Origin: Nitrospira sp. MA-1
GTDB taxonomy: Bacteria > Nitrospirota > Nitrospiria > Nitrospirales > UBA8639
Length of the DNA stretch: 64,000 bases
Assembly: GCA_032139905.1 (NCBI GenBank)
Contig: JAQJDB010000005.1
Location: 417,001 to 481,000, forward strand
Reading direction: 5' to 3'
Shown: positions 28,000-38,005 of the stretch, in pieces
Layout: the number at the start of each line of letters is the position of its first letter
How positions within the stretch are numbered: position 1 is the first letter of the stretch
Position numbers and translations under genes: made by a program
Notes under the pieces: generated by a model
Seen by the model: only the letters and a program-made list of their open reading frames with translations
Told to the model about the DNA's origin: nothing
The model's database searches: none

Positions 28000-28893
28000 T
28001 TATGCCAGAATTTCTGTCCCGATGCCTTTGTCGGTGAAAATTTCGAGTAACACCGCATGAGGCACGCGTCCATCAATAATGTGCGCCTTGCGGACGCCTC
28101 CCTGAAGCGCGGTTAAACAGGCATGAACTTTGGGGAGCATGCCTGCACTGATGACCTGTTTTTTGACCATTCGTTCCATGTCTTTTTTTGAGAGGGTGGA
28201 GACGTGCCGATTATTGGCATCACGAATGCCTTTGACATCGCTTAAGACCAGTAGTTTTTCGGCTTGAACCGCCGCAGCTACGCTGCCTGCTACCAGATCG
28301 GCATTGATATTTTGGGTTTTCCATTTGGCGTCCACTCCAATTGGCGCAATGACCGGAATGAAATTGGCCTCTTGAAGGGTGTGGAGCAATGCGGTCTCGA
28401 CATGACTGACTTGGCCGACGAGGCCGTAGTCTTCAGGATGCAACACGTCGGTCGATCCGCTGTAGGTGTGAATAAGACTCTTGGGATTAAATGGTTTCGT
28501 GGTCAGGAGGCGACCATCTTTTCCGGTGAGTCCTACAGCTTTGGCGCCATGCTGGTTCAATAACGAGACGATTTCCTTGTTGATTTTTCCACCCAGGACC
28601 ATTTCAACCACGTCCATGGTTGGCTGATCCGTGACCCGAACGCCATGCAGAAATTTTGCTTCAATGCCGAATTTATCCAGCATCTCGTTAATTTGTGGCC
28701 CACCGCCATGAACGATGATCGGTTGCAATCCGACATATTTTAATAAGACGACATCTTCGGCGAATCCTTCCTTGAGTTCTTCATGGACCATGGCGCTTCC
28801 GCCGTATTTGATGACCACGGTTTTTCCGGCCAATGTCCGAATATAAGGAAGCGCTTCAATCAGAATGTCGGCTTTTTTAATCAGTTTGATCAT
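28000..28893 (-). CDS. argB: Acetylglutamate kinase
   Basis: This enzyme phosphorylates N-acetylglutamate in arginine synthesis. The 297-residue protein has KTVVIKYGGSAM (phosphate-binding Lys and GG), PIIVHGGGPQIN, RVTDQPTMDVVEMVL, INADLVAGSVA and the C-terminal GMLPKVHACLTAL. The N-terminal helix (KADILIEALPYIRTLAGK) resembles that of arginine-sensitive hexameric enzymes, so feedback inhibition is likely. It follows hslU by about 80 bases on the same strand. Confidence 0.97.
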   Translation of the reverse strand: MIKLIKKADILIEALPYIRTLAGKTVVIKYGGSAMVHEELKEGFAEDVVLLKYVGLQPIIVHGGGPQINEMLDKFGIEAKFLHGVRVTDQPTMDVVEMVLGGKINKEIVSLLNQHGAKAVGLTGKDGRLLTTKPFNPKSLIHTYSGSTDVLHPEDYGLVGQVSHVETALLHTLQEANFIPVIAPIGVDAKWKTQNINADLVAGSVAAAVQAEKLLVLSDVKGIRDANNRHVSTLSKKDMERMVKKQVISAGMLPKVHACLTALQGGVRKAHIIDGRVPHAVLLEIFTDKGIGTEILA

Positions 28894-28975
28894 GCAACCT
28901 ACTCATGGGTAGAGGGTTTCGGGGAGATGGTAGAGGTGAAAAGGACATATGGTCATAGTAGCAGATGGGATGATT

Positions 28976-30379
28976 TTAAAGTATGAACCGGCTGAGATCT
29001 TCGTCCTTCACGATGCTTTGCAGGTGGTCTCGAACATACTGCGCGTTGATGACGACCTCTTTTTTCTGAAGATCCTGCGCTTCAAACGAGACATCTTCCA
29101 ATAATCGTTCCACGATGGTGAAGAGCCGACGTGCTCCGATGTTTTCGGTTCGGTCATTCACCTGCACAGCAGTGGCTGCAATTTCTTCGATCCCGTCTTT
29201 AGTGAATTCCAACGCGATGCCTTCTGTGCTTAGCAATGCGTGATATTGTTTGACCAGGGCATTTCTGGGCTCGGTTAAAATGCGGATGAGATCATTCTTT
29301 GTGAGGGGCTCCAGTTCCACCCGGATGGGAAACCGACCTTGTAATTCCGGAATCAAGTCCGAGGGTTTGGCCACGTGAAATGCTCCTGCGGCAATAAATA
29401 AAATATGATCGGTTTTGACCGGGCCGTGTTTAGTATTGACCGTCGATCCCTCCACGATCGGAAGCAGGTCTCGCTGGACTCCTTCCCGGGAAATGTCAGG
29501 GCCTGTGTTTTTCTCTCGCCCTGCTATTTTGTCAATCTCGTCCAGGAAGACGATACCCGATTGTTCCGTGCGGGTAATGGCCTCTTTGGTCACTTCTTCC
29601 ATATCAATGAGTTTTTGCGCTTCTTCCTGGGCCATGAATTTCAGCGCTTCTGAGACTTTCATCCGACGATTTTTCTTTTTACCCGGCATCATGCCGCCGA
29701 GCATATCCCGGAGGTTGTGCTCAAGATCTTCCATCCCTCCGATATTGGAAATGATTCCAACCGGAAGTCCTCCTCGTTCCTTAATTTCTATTTCCACCAT
29801 CCGGTTATCCAGTTTGCCCTCGCGCAGTTGAAGGCGAAGTTTTGAGCGGGTGGATTCCTGTTGATCCTGTTTCTGTTGTGTGGGAGCCTCTGCTGACTCT
29901 TCAGTGGTCTCAAATGAAGGACTCGATGGCGAAGGCGGAAGGAGCATATCTAAGACGCGCTCTTCGGCCATGTCTTCAGCCTTCTTTTGGACTTTTTCCA
30001 GGTAAGCAGTTTTGACCATGTTGATGGATAAATCTGTGAGATCACGAATCAGAGATTCCACGTCCCTGCCGACGTATCCCACCTCGGTGAATTTGGAGGC
30101 CTCAACTTTAATGAATGGCGCATCTGCTAATTTTGAAACCCGTCGGGAAATTTCGGTTTTCCCGACACCTGTTGGCCCAATCATAATGATATTTTTCGGG
30201 ACAATTTCATCACGGAGCTCCGGGCTGAGCTGTTGGCGTCGCCAGCGGTTCCGTAAGGCGATGGCGACCATGCGCTTGGCGTCCCGTTGTCCAATGACAT
30301 AGCGGTCTAATTCCTCCACAATTTGGCGTGGAGTGAGGGAGTCCAAATTTTTGGGTGTTGGTGAAGTCTGTTGTTCCAT
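28976..30379 (-). CDS. hslU: HslU, ATPase of the HslUV protease
   Basis: The 467-residue AAA+ unfoldase feeds substrates to HslV. It shows [15 protein letters not shown], Walker [10 protein letters not shown], the pore motif [14 protein letters not shown], a long I-domain (about 130-230), Walker [12 protein letters not shown] and sensor region [11 protein letters not shown]. The C-terminal tail LSRFIL docks into HslV. It lies 3 bases after hslV. Confidence 0.97.
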   Translation of the reverse strand: MEQQTSPTPKNLDSLTPRQIVEELDRYVIGQRDAKRMVAIALRNRWRRQQLSPELRDEIVPKNIIMIGPTGVGKTEISRRVSKLADAPFIKVEASKFTEVGYVGRDVESLIRDLTDLSINMVKTAYLEKVQKKAEDMAEERVLDMLLPPSPSSPSFETTEESAEAPTQQKQDQQESTRSKLRLQLREGKLDNRMVEIEIKERGGLPVGIISNIGGMEDLEHNLRDMLGGMMPGKKKNRRMKVSEALKFMAQEEAQKLIDMEEVTKEAITRTEQSGIVFLDEIDKIAGREKNTGPDISREGVQRDLLPIVEGSTVNTKHGPVKTDHILFIAAGAFHVAKPSDLIPELQGRFPIRVELEPLTKNDLIRILTEPRNALVKQYHALLSTEGIALEFTKDGIEEIAATAVQVNDRTENIGARRLFTIVERLLEDVSFEAQDLQKKEVVINAQYVRDHLQSIVKDEDLSRFIL

Positions 30380-30382
30380 ACG

Positions 30383-30919
30383 TTATGACGATAACTCCTC
30401 AATGACAATGTGATGGTTGGTATAAATATCGATGCCGGCGGCGATTTGCATGCTTTGTTCGACAACCTGGGAGGGTAGCAGTTCAGTATGAGCCAGGAGA
30501 GCTCGAGCCGCCGATAAGGCATAGGGTCCGCCCGATCCAATGGCCAAAATTCCATCTTCCGGTTCGACCACATCACCCGTGCCGGTAATAATGAATGAAT
30601 GTTCCCGGTCAGCCACCGCCAAAAGCGCTTCCAATCGTCGGAGGACTCGGTCGGTTCGCCAATCCTTCGCCAGCTCAACAGCGGCTCGAGTTAGATTTCC
30701 TCGGTATTCTTCCAGCTTCGTGTCGAATTTTTCAAATAAGGTAAACGCATCTGCTGTGGCTCCCGCAAAGCCGGTCAGGACCTGGTCTTGATGCATTTTC
30801 CGGAGTTTCCTGGCGTTACTTTTCATAATCGTGCTGCCGACGGTGACCTGGCCATCACAGCCCATAGCTACTGAAGCCCCCTTGCGGACGCACAAAATCG
30901 TAGTGGATCGAATCTTCAT
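30383..30919 (-). CDS. hslV: HslV, peptidase of the HslUV protease
   Basis: The 178-residue proteasome-beta-like subunit reads [14 protein letters not shown], so a five-residue propeptide would be removed to expose the catalytic N-terminal Thr. It has the conserved [14 protein letters not shown] and [12 protein letters not shown] motifs and [11 protein letters not shown]. It overlaps the xerC end by four bases and precedes hslU by three, as expected for a coupled operon. Confidence 0.97.
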   Translation of the reverse strand: MKIRSTTILCVRKGASVAMGCDGQVTVGSTIMKSNARKLRKMHQDQVLTGFAGATADAFTLFEKFDTKLEEYRGNLTRAAVELAKDWRTDRVLRRLEALLAVADREHSFIITGTGDVVEPEDGILAIGSGGPYALSAARALLAHTELLPSQVVEQSMQIAAGIDIYTNHHIVIEELSS

Positions 30920-31890
30920 CGTTTGAGAAGGCCTCCTTCTGGGGGTATGGAGTGAGAAGAGCCGGATCGGGGATGTGCCCGGTCATAAACGGCCATGAGT
31001 TGGTCAGTTGCCACATGGGTGTATTTTTGGGTTGTGGCGAGCGAAGCATGCCCCAAGAGTTCCTGGATGGCTCGCAGGTCCGCGCCCTCATCGAGAAGAT
31101 GGGTGGCAAAAGAATGGCGCAAGGTGTGGGGAGTAACCGTCTTATTGAAACGGTGTTCGGTCTCTTGCTTCATCATGCGTTCCACGCTTCGAGCGGTTAA
31201 TCGTCCTCCTCGAGCATTAAGAAAAAGGGGTTGGGATCCTGAGCAGGGTACGAGTGGAGCTGATGTTCCGGTTGGTACAACCTTGTTCTTGTGGGGCAGA
31301 TGACGTTGATATTCCAAGATGACCTCAGCCGCCACTGTGCCAATAGGCACCATCCGCTCTTTTTTCCCTTTCCCACGCAATCGGATCGATCTGGTTTCTA
31401 GATCCACATCTCCCCAATTTAATCCGACCAGTTCTGATACCCGGGCTCCGCTTGCATACAACGTTTCTAGAATGGCGTGGTTTCTCAACTCAATCCATCT
31501 CTGGGATGCTGACGCGTCTAACAGGGTATTGGCTTCGTCCTTGGTGAGGACAGTGGGAAGACGTGTTCCTTGTCGAGGTGAACGAACCGTCGATGCCGGA
31601 TTACGCGGTACCCGTCCATCTTCAACTAAAAAACGGAAAAAGCTTTTGAGGCATGCCAGTTTTCTGGCAAGTGAGGGTTTTTTTAACCCTTGATCGCTGA
31701 GGCTCTTGAGAAAGGATCGAATATGGATGGAGTCAATTGCACCAGGCTGTGAAAGGTCATTCACTGAAAGTGTGTGTCGAATGTGCGCCATGAATTGTTT
31801 GAGGTCGGACTGATAGCTTCGGCTTGTTTCAGGTGAAACTCCCCGTTCCAATTGAAGGTACATTACGAAAGCTCGGATTGCGTCATCCAT
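30916..31890 (-). CDS. xerC: Tyrosine recombinase XerC
   Basis: The 324-residue recombinase resolves chromosome dimers at dif. It has an N-terminal core-binding domain ([20 protein letters not shown]) and the catalytic residues Arg in [11 protein letters not shown], Lys in [26 protein letters not shown] and the nucleophile in TQKYTHV. Its place between trmFO and hslVU matches the common trmFO-xerC-hslV-hslU (codV) order. The start overlaps the trmFO end by 28 bases. Confidence 0.93.
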   Translation of the reverse strand: MDDAIRAFVMYLQLERGVSPETSRSYQSDLKQFMAHIRHTLSVNDLSQPGAIDSIHIRSFLKSLSDQGLKKPSLARKLACLKSFFRFLVEDGRVPRNPASTVRSPRQGTRLPTVLTKDEANTLLDASASQRWIELRNHAILETLYASGARVSELVGLNWGDVDLETRSIRLRGKGKKERMVPIGTVAAEVILEYQRHLPHKNKVVPTGTSAPLVPCSGSQPLFLNARGGRLTARSVERMMKQETEHRFNKTVTPHTLRHSFATHLLDEGADLRAIQELLGHASLATTQKYTHVATDQLMAVYDRAHPRSGSSHSIPPEGGLLKR

Positions 31891-33179
31891 GCTTTGAAAT
31901 GGGAAGTAGCCCGTTCTTGGATGAGTTGTCGTTTCTTCTGTTTGTCTCGCACCGGTGTATCAAGTGGCGGGTATAGTCCAAAATTGGAATTAATCGGTTG
32001 AAAGTGCTTTGGCTCACAGGTCGTAATGTAATGGAGAAGTGCTCCATGAGCGGTAGAGGGTGGTGGGGTGACCGGTGAACGGCCTGATAAGATGCGAGCG
32101 GCATTGATTCCGGCTATCCCTCCACTAGCTGCAGCCTCTACATAACCTTCTACTCCAACCAATTGTCCGGCAAAAAAGATGCGAGGCTGTTTTTTTACTT
32201 GCAAGGTGTTTTGTAAGAGGATGGGTGCATTGATATACGTATTTCGGTGGATGCTTCCACATCGTAAAAATTCTGCCTGTTCCAAGCCCGGGATCATTCT
32301 GAAGATTCGGCGTTGCTCCGGGTAGGTGAGTTTTGTCTGAAATCCTACCAGATTGTAGCAGGAGCCATATGCGTTTTCTGGACGTAATTGTAGCACAGCA
32401 TAGGGTCGTTGGCCGGTTTTAGGATCAATTAATCCCACAGGTTTGAGGGGACCAAACAATAAGGTTTGCCGACCACGGTCGGCCATGACCTCAATTGGGA
32501 GACACCCTTCAAAATACGGCACGTTCTCGAAAGACTTTGGTTGGACGCGATCAGCTTCGATCAATGCATTATAAAAGGCGTTATAGGTTTCTTCGTCCAT
32601 GGGACAATTCACGTAATCCGCCGTACCTTTTTCATATCGTGATGCCAGAAACGTCCGGTCTGTGTTGAGGGAATCGGCATCCACAATTGGTGAGATGGCG
32701 TCGAAGAAAAACAGATTTTTCGATTGAGTGAACTGGATGATCGCCTCAGACAATTTTGGTGAGGTCAAGGGGCCGGTGGCAATTATGCACAGCGCATCCT
32801 CGGGAATTTCGTGGATCTCTTCTCGAAGAATTTTGATATTCGGGTGTTCGGCTAATGCCTGGGTCACCTTGGAGGCAAATTGGTCTCTATCTACTGCTAA
32901 TGCCGTCCCTGCCGGGATTCGCACCTCGTCAGCAATTCGGATGATCAAAGAGTTCAGTTGGCGCATCTCCTCTTTCAACATACCCGGAGCGCTGAGGGGA
33001 TCATTCGATCCAAGGGAATTTGAGCAGACGATCTCGGCTAGGTGATCGGTCTTATGCGCGGCTGTCTCTTCCTTGGGCCGCATTTCATACAGGGTCACTC
33101 TGGCTCCAGAGTTGGCCGCCTGCCAAGCCGCTTCTGATCCGGCTAAGCCGCCTCCGATAATGACGAGGTCTTTTCTCAT
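31863..33179 (-). CDS. trmFO: TrmFO, folate-dependent tRNA m5U54 methyltransferase
   Basis: The 438-residue flavoprotein methylates U54 of tRNA using methylenetetrahydrofolate. It has the FAD-binding start VIIGGGLAGSEAAWQAA, YEMRPKEETAAHKTDHLAEI, CSNSLGSNDPLSAPGMLKEE, and CPMDEETYNAFY with its Cys. It is a full-length family member and the first gene of the xerC-hslVU operon, about 80 bases after cysQ. Confidence 0.95.
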   Translation of the reverse strand: MRKDLVIIGGGLAGSEAAWQAANSGARVTLYEMRPKEETAAHKTDHLAEIVCSNSLGSNDPLSAPGMLKEEMRQLNSLIIRIADEVRIPAGTALAVDRDQFASKVTQALAEHPNIKILREEIHEIPEDALCIIATGPLTSPKLSEAIIQFTQSKNLFFFDAISPIVDADSLNTDRTFLASRYEKGTADYVNCPMDEETYNAFYNALIEADRVQPKSFENVPYFEGCLPIEVMADRGRQTLLFGPLKPVGLIDPKTGQRPYAVLQLRPENAYGSCYNLVGFQTKLTYPEQRRIFRMIPGLEQAEFLRCGSIHRNTYINAPILLQNTLQVKKQPRIFFAGQLVGVEGYVEAAASGGIAGINAARILSGRSPVTPPPSTAHGALLHYITTCEPKHFQPINSNFGLYPPLDTPVRDKQKKRQLIQERATSHFKAWMTQSELS

Positions 33180-33259
33180 AATTGTGTGAGAATAATAATT
33201 GAAAAAGTCGCTGAATAAGGTATTAAAGAATAAATTCTAAGAATCGCCGGAAAAAGGTG

Positions 33260-34084
33260 TCAACTTTCACACGAGGAACATCGACCCGTCAAGGCATGAA
33301 TCACGCGTTGATGAATGTCTGGAGTGCTTCCGACCAACCCGTGGAGATTGCGAAAATTATTGAGGCCATATTGGATGGGTTTCCCGTGAATATCGGTAAA
33401 GTACCCACCGGCACCTCGCAAAATGGCTTCAGGTGCACAGGCATCCCATGCTTTGGTATACGGACTGGGTTCAATGTAGACATCAGCTGTTCCTTGAGCA
33501 ATCTGAGCAATTTTCAGTCCCACACTTCCCATCTGTTGTTCTTTGTGGATGGGTAATGATTGTTTAATGGTAGAAAGTGCTGGGGATCTATGGGAGCGAG
33601 AGGTAACTAATGAAATGTTGGTGGGGCATTTGGATTCGCAAGCGAAGAGTTTTTGGCGGTCCCCGTTGCGTTCTACCCAAGCCGTCTGGTCCGTCAGACC
33701 GGCATAGAGTTCGTCGCGGGTAGGCCAGTAGACGACGCCAAGTTTGGCATGAGCATCAATCGTCAGTCCGATCATGATGGAAAATTCCCCGTTGTGTGCA
33801 ATAAACTCTTTCGTTCCATCCAGGGGATCTATGTACCAGGTCCGGCCTGTCGTTAAAGAGTTGCAGGGTAGGGGGCTTTCCTCCGCCACGATTGAATCTT
33901 GTGGGAAATGTGTGTGTAATTCATCTACGATAAGAGCGTTGGCCTGTTGATCGGCCTTGGTGACGGGATCGTTAATGCCCTTGTACATGACCGCAAAACC
34001 ATTTTTATAGATTTCCATGATAATCTCCCCAGCCTTCCTGGCCAGATGCGAGGCGATTTCGATTTCATGAGAAAAATCTGGCAT
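33260..34084 (-). CDS. cysQ: 3'(2'),5'-bisphosphate nucleotidase (CysQ), inositol monophosphatase family
   Basis: The enzyme recycles PAP formed in sulfate assimilation. The start at 34084 is chosen for GGAGGA five bases upstream; a longer in-frame extension lacks such a site. The 274-residue protein has Mg2+-binding motifs DPVTKADQQAN, VAEESPLP, IDPLDGTKEFI and C-terminal KAWDACAPEAIL. The GTKEF motif favours CysQ over SuhB. Confidence 0.9.
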   Translation of the reverse strand: MPDFSHEIEIASHLARKAGEIIMEIYKNGFAVMYKGINDPVTKADQQANALIVDELHTHFPQDSIVAEESPLPCNSLTTGRTWYIDPLDGTKEFIAHNGEFSIMIGLTIDAHAKLGVVYWPTRDELYAGLTDQTAWVERNGDRQKLFACESKCPTNISLVTSRSHRSPALSTIKQSLPIHKEQQMGSVGLKIAQIAQGTADVYIEPSPYTKAWDACAPEAILRGAGGYFTDIHGKPIQYGLNNFRNLHGLVGSTPDIHQRVIHALTGRCSSCES

Positions 34085-34168
34085 TGCTTCCTCCGGTGAA
34101 AGAAGGGGAATCAGAAGGCCGATAAGGGTGTTGAAGAGGAATAAGAATTTTTCTCGCACCTACGGCCT

Positions 34169-34657
34169 GTGAGATATATGCTGCCATTTACTATTATCCT
34201 ATTGATATTAATCATGATTTTGGTCGCGGCGTATTTGCCGAAATTTCGTCGCGTCCTAGGGGTGATCCTGATGGTTCTGTTTGGAGCCATCGCGTTCATT
34301 ATTTGGCAGGATACCCAGGAGCGGGAATTGGAGTTTCAGCGGATTCCTATTAGCCAGGTCCAACTTTCTCACATGGACGTTCGACCCGGACTGAACTCCC
34401 GATCGTTTGTGCTGACTGGGAGGCTTGAAAATGCAGCTCAAATCTTTACCATCATTTCCGTGACTATCCAAGCTACGATTGAGGATTGCCATGCGACGGA
34501 ATGTGAAATTGTTGGGCAAGAAACCGCAGAGATCTCGTTGGAAATCCCTCCGAAACAGGCGAGAGATTTTTCTTTAACCATTCCTTTTTCCGCGATCCCA
34601 AAAATTATTGGTGAAGCTACGTGGCGATACGCTATTTTGAAGGTAAGAGCCAGATAG
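34169..34657 (+). CDS. Hypothetical membrane-anchored protein
   Basis: The 162-residue protein has two N-terminal membrane segments (PFTIILLILIMILVAAYL and GVILMVLFGAIAFIIW) and then a beta-rich periplasmic domain of about 105 residues (SFVLTGRLENAAQIF, then SVTIQATIEDCHATECEIV with two cysteines). That layout resembles FxLYD-like domains that carry a 'xxGxVxN' strand. I cannot assign a function. It is divergent from cysQ. Confidence 0.7.
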   Translation: MRYMLPFTIILLILIMILVAAYLPKFRRVLGVILMVLFGAIAFIIWQDTQERELEFQRIPISQVQLSHMDVRPGLNSRSFVLTGRLENAAQIFTIISVTIQATIEDCHATECEIVGQETAEISLEIPPKQARDFSLTIPFSAIPKIIGEATWRYAILKVRAR

Positions 34658-34798
34658 GCCATGTTCTCTTTTTTGCCTGCCGGGGGTTTTCATTCCCTTT
34701 TTCTCAATCTTAGGTCTTTACTTCTTCAAACAAATAACAAATTGACAGTCATGAAGCTCTTTACTGTGAAAAATTGCCTATTGCATCTGTTATCGACA

Positions 34799-34837
34799 AT
34801 TGTCAAATTGACAATTTTTAATGCGCCTTCTTATACT
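34799..34837 (+). promoter_or_regulatory. Sigma70-type promoter overlapped by inverted repeat
   Basis: TTGACA (34808-34813) and TATACT (34832-34837) are separated by 18 bases, a near-consensus housekeeping promoter. The -35 box is one arm of ATTGTCAA-A-TTGACAAT (34799-34815). Other half-sites are TTGACAgt near 34742 and ATTGTCAA near 34995. A repressor or activator binding this repeat is likely. The 5' leader to the first gene is about 180 bases. Confidence 0.65.
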
Positions 34838-35022
34838 AGGCTAGGTTATTAAGGAATATTCTTAATTATAGGGCAAAAGACTCATAGGTATATTCTCAAA
34901 AAGTCAAATATTTTTGACCGGTGGGTCTTTTTTGATCTTGAGATTTGCTTATTGTCTTCTTACAGTAAGGAGATGCAACGGGTAGTATTGTCAATTTTTT
35001 TTAATGGAGACATGAGGGTACG

Positions 35023-35643
35023 ATGACAACTTCTTATAGGGTTATGCCAGGACCCGAACATTTTTTGCCACCGTCGGCGGCTTCTATGGGGATTCGACTC
35101 CCCGACCCAGGTCAGGGACATATTCATGGTAGCATAGTTTCTGAAGAAGAAGCCTTGGAGGAAGCAGCCAGACAGTTTCTTTCGGCCAAAGTTCCTACAA
35201 TTTTCCCTGGACCATTGGTCCTATGGGCTTGGAATGACAAGGCTGCCAAGAAAGCCAAAGCAATTCGCCATTTGTATGAAACCATTAAGGAATGTGTGGA
35301 TTCTTCCTGTCAGCAGGCTATGCTTATTCCCATGCCGGATTATAGACCGAAGTATCCTAAAATTAATCCTGAAATTGAAATTAACCCGAACCATCCAAAT
35401 TTGACCATCTGGCATAATAAAATTGATGCCTGTATGTTTGTGGGCGTCCATTGCCATCAGGCCAATCTTTCTCTCAAGATCATTCGTGGTGGCACGAACT
35501 GTTATACTATTGCTATGTGTGCGCAAGCAGGCCATGAAGATGCCATGTTGTCCGTTCGTGACGCGACAGCTGATAAAATAATTAGATTGGCAGATTGGGT
35601 AAAGAAGTTGAAGGGGTCGGTTCCTCCTCCTGTGAAGCATTAG
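35023..35643 (+). CDS. 2-oxoacid:ferredoxin oxidoreductase, epsilon subunit (CdhB-like)
   Basis: The 206-residue protein heads the five-gene operon. It has PTIFPGPLVLWAWNDKAAKK, PDYRPKYPKINPEIEINP and HNKIDACMFVGVHCHQANLS, then GTNCYTIAMCAQAGHEDAML. This matches the extra subunit (PorE/ForE type) in Hydrogenobacter and Nitrospira enzymes, which resembles the CO-dehydrogenase beta/epsilon subunit. The conserved HCH and Cys residues may bind metal. It is not found in the common two- or four-subunit enzymes. Whether the complex acts on pyruvate or 2-oxoglutarate cannot be told from sequence alone. Confidence 0.8.
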   Translation: MTTSYRVMPGPEHFLPPSAASMGIRLPDPGQGHIHGSIVSEEEALEEAARQFLSAKVPTIFPGPLVLWAWNDKAAKKAKAIRHLYETIKECVDSSCQQAMLIPMPDYRPKYPKINPEIEINPNHPNLTIWHNKIDACMFVGVHCHQANLSLKIIRGGTNCYTIAMCAQAGHEDAMLSVRDATADKIIRLADWVKKLKGSVPPPVKH

Positions 35644-35785
35644 GGGAATCGTTCTGGGTCCGTCTTTATTGTAGATGAAAATATGAAGTGCTTGTTCTGA
35701 TAAAGTTTCCTCTGTGATTGTAAGTATTGTATTTTAGGAAAATCTGACGTTTTTCACCCTGAAGCAGAAAAAGGAGGTCAAAGTT

Positions 35786-36997
35786 ATGGCCGCTCAAGCT
35801 TCTTTTATAGGACAAAAAAACAAAAAAGAGCAGGTGTATACCGATCCCTGGCACATGATGAATGAGGCGGCAAGGACGCCATCGTTCTTTACCGGGAGCG
35901 AAGTCATTAAAGAGGCCGTACGTCGAGCCTCCTGTGACATAATGGTCGCGTATCCCATTACACCTCAAAGTGAAGCTGCTGCTTTGTGCGGGGAACTCTT
36001 TGCCGAAGGTTATATTGGTGATTACTTCCGAGGGGAGAGTGAATTTGCCGTCATGTCCCAATGTGCGGGAGCAGCTTTTGGTGGTGCCAGAGTATTTACC
36101 ACCACCGCTGGACCAGGCACGATGCGGGCTATGGAAAATTTCCCCATGTGGGCTGGAGCGCGATTGCCTATTCAAATGATTGTAACCTGTCGTGGCATCA
36201 ACTCTCCGCTCTCGATCCAGCCGGATACTTTGGAAATTTCTTATCTGATGCAGACGGGTATGCTGGTGTGGCATGCAGAAACTGCACAAGATTTTTATGA
36301 TTGGATACTCAAGGGGTACATGGTATCGGAAGAACCTGATGTCCATTTGCCACTGGCCTTATGCTGCGATGGATTTTTTGTGACCCATACGAAGGATATG
36401 GTTGATCTGACCCCCGTGGATATGTGCCTGCCACCGTACGATCCTTATCGGTCACCTGTTCCATGTATGGACATGGAATGCCCTCCTGTTCGCATGATGA
36501 GAGATCCATTTGTGATGAAAAGCAATTATATCAGTTACGCCACCCATGCGAGTTGGCAGCAAGAGGTTTGGGCGGCTGTTGAGCGGTCCAGGAAGCATAC
36601 TATCCGTTGGATGGATGGACTGATTGATACCGAAAATACTGATGCGGATATCATTGTCGTGGCCTCGGGAACGGCAGTCTCGCAAAGCCGGGAAGCCATT
36701 GCGATATTGGAAGAGGAAGGGATTAAGGTTGGTTTGGTGAAGGTCAAAACTCTACGCCCATGGCCAGGAGAGGAGATCAGGGAGGCTACAAAACATGCGA
36801 ACCACATTATTGTTCCTGAATTTAATGTCACTGGATGGTTGGCCCGTGAAGTGAGTGCAACCATTCCAAATAATAATCGGGTTCATGCGGGTCCCCATGT
36901 ATGCGGTGGGATGACGATGCCGCCTGAAATAATCGCTGCTGAAATCAAAACGGTGTTAGGCGTTAAGGCACCTTCCTTGGCTGGGCGTGGGGGTTGA
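35786..36997 (+). CDS. 2-oxoacid:ferredoxin oxidoreductase, alpha subunit
   Basis: The 403-residue subunit has AGGAGG upstream of ATG 35786. Domain I (pyrimidine side of TPP and CoA region) shows ASCDIMVAYPITPQSEAA, GESEFAVMSQCAGAAFGGAR and FTTTAGPGTMRAMENF. Domain II shows DIIVVASGTAVSQSREAI and VGLVKVKTLRPWPGEEI. The complex carboxylates acetyl-CoA or succinyl-CoA with reduced ferredoxin in the reductive TCA cycle, or runs in reverse. Confidence 0.93.
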   Translation: MAAQASFIGQKNKKEQVYTDPWHMMNEAARTPSFFTGSEVIKEAVRRASCDIMVAYPITPQSEAAALCGELFAEGYIGDYFRGESEFAVMSQCAGAAFGGARVFTTTAGPGTMRAMENFPMWAGARLPIQMIVTCRGINSPLSIQPDTLEISYLMQTGMLVWHAETAQDFYDWILKGYMVSEEPDVHLPLALCCDGFFVTHTKDMVDLTPVDMCLPPYDPYRSPVPCMDMECPPVRMMRDPFVMKSNYISYATHASWQQEVWAAVERSRKHTIRWMDGLIDTENTDADIIVVASGTAVSQSREAIAILEEEGIKVGLVKVKTLRPWPGEEIREATKHANHIIVPEFNVTGWLAREVSATIPNNNRVHAGPHVCGGMTMPPEIIAAEIKTVLGVKAPSLAGRGG

Positions 36998-37061
36998 TGC
37001 AACGGAAAGTCCTCGATGAGAGTATGGCTCTCAAACAGATCACGACAATAAGGAGAAATTC

Positions 37062-37976
37062 ATGAGTAAAGAAAGAATAAAAATCGCAGAGGAGTTATTC
37101 GATATCATGCCCGCTGAGTATCAGGATTTAGTTAAGCGGGCGACGTATGGGAATGAGCAACGGGGATGGAAGGATATCGGTAATGCAAAAGAGCTCATTG
37201 AAGAGCATTCCCTTTGCGCTGGATGTCCAGAGTCCATGGCATTTCGCTATATCCTTGCCTCTTTGCCGAATCCAGAGGATACAGTGATGGTGGGTTCGAC
37301 GGGATGTACCAGCTTGGTATTCCCACATGTGGCGGTCCACAATATCCATTCATTGTTCGGCAATCAAAATGCCGTTGCATCTGGGTTGAAACGGGCGTTG
37401 ACGGTTCGGTTTCCTGATCGCCACAAAGACGTAGTAGTGCTGGCAGGAGACGGGGCTACGGTGGATATTGGTTTAGACATGACCTTGCAGGCCTGGTTCC
37501 GTCAGGAGAAATTTACTACCATTTGTTTTGATAACGAGTTGTATGCCAATACCGGTGGTCAAGAGAGTGGGCTTATGCAAAAGGGTTTTGTTGCCAAGAT
37601 GGCCCCTGTAGGTAAGACTTTTGAAAAAGTTCGTCTTCCCGAAATTGCCAGGGAATCCGGTTGCCATTATGTGGTGAATTGTACGGTCAGCAAACCAAAT
37701 CTCATTGAAAAAGTAATTAAAAATGCTGTGCATATTGCGCGTGAAATTGGGCCAACTTACCTCCAGTTGTATACGCCATGTATCTTGGAAATTGGGAAAA
37801 ACAGTATGGAAGGTTTGCAGGAAATGCGTGATTCCGAAAAGCCAACAGAACGGTTTGCATATAAAGAATATGTTAGTGAACCGGCAAAGGAATTATTGGC
37901 CGAATTGGCAGCGAAGGAAAAGGAACGAAAGGCTGAAGCGAAAAGGCAGCTTGCTTCCCAAACAGTAACAGTGTAA
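37062..37976 (+). CDS. 2-oxoacid:ferredoxin oxidoreductase, beta subunit (TPP-binding)
   Basis: The 304-residue subunit binds the diphosphate of TPP through GDGATVDIGLDMTLQA...NELYANTGGQ. An N-terminal HSLCAGCPESMAFRY provides cysteines of the cluster region, and GSTGCTSLVFP follows. A Lys/Ala-rich C-terminal helix (AELAAKEKERKAEAKRQL) is typical of the five-subunit type. It is 64 bases after the alpha gene. Confidence 0.93.
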   Translation: MSKERIKIAEELFDIMPAEYQDLVKRATYGNEQRGWKDIGNAKELIEEHSLCAGCPESMAFRYILASLPNPEDTVMVGSTGCTSLVFPHVAVHNIHSLFGNQNAVASGLKRALTVRFPDRHKDVVVLAGDGATVDIGLDMTLQAWFRQEKFTTICFDNELYANTGGQESGLMQKGFVAKMAPVGKTFEKVRLPEIARESGCHYVVNCTVSKPNLIEKVIKNAVHIAREIGPTYLQLYTPCILEIGKNSMEGLQEMRDSEKPTERFAYKEYVSEPAKELLAELAAKEKERKAEAKRQLASQTVTV

Positions 37977-38005
37977 ACGGCTGGACATGTGAGAGGAGAT
38001 ATTCC

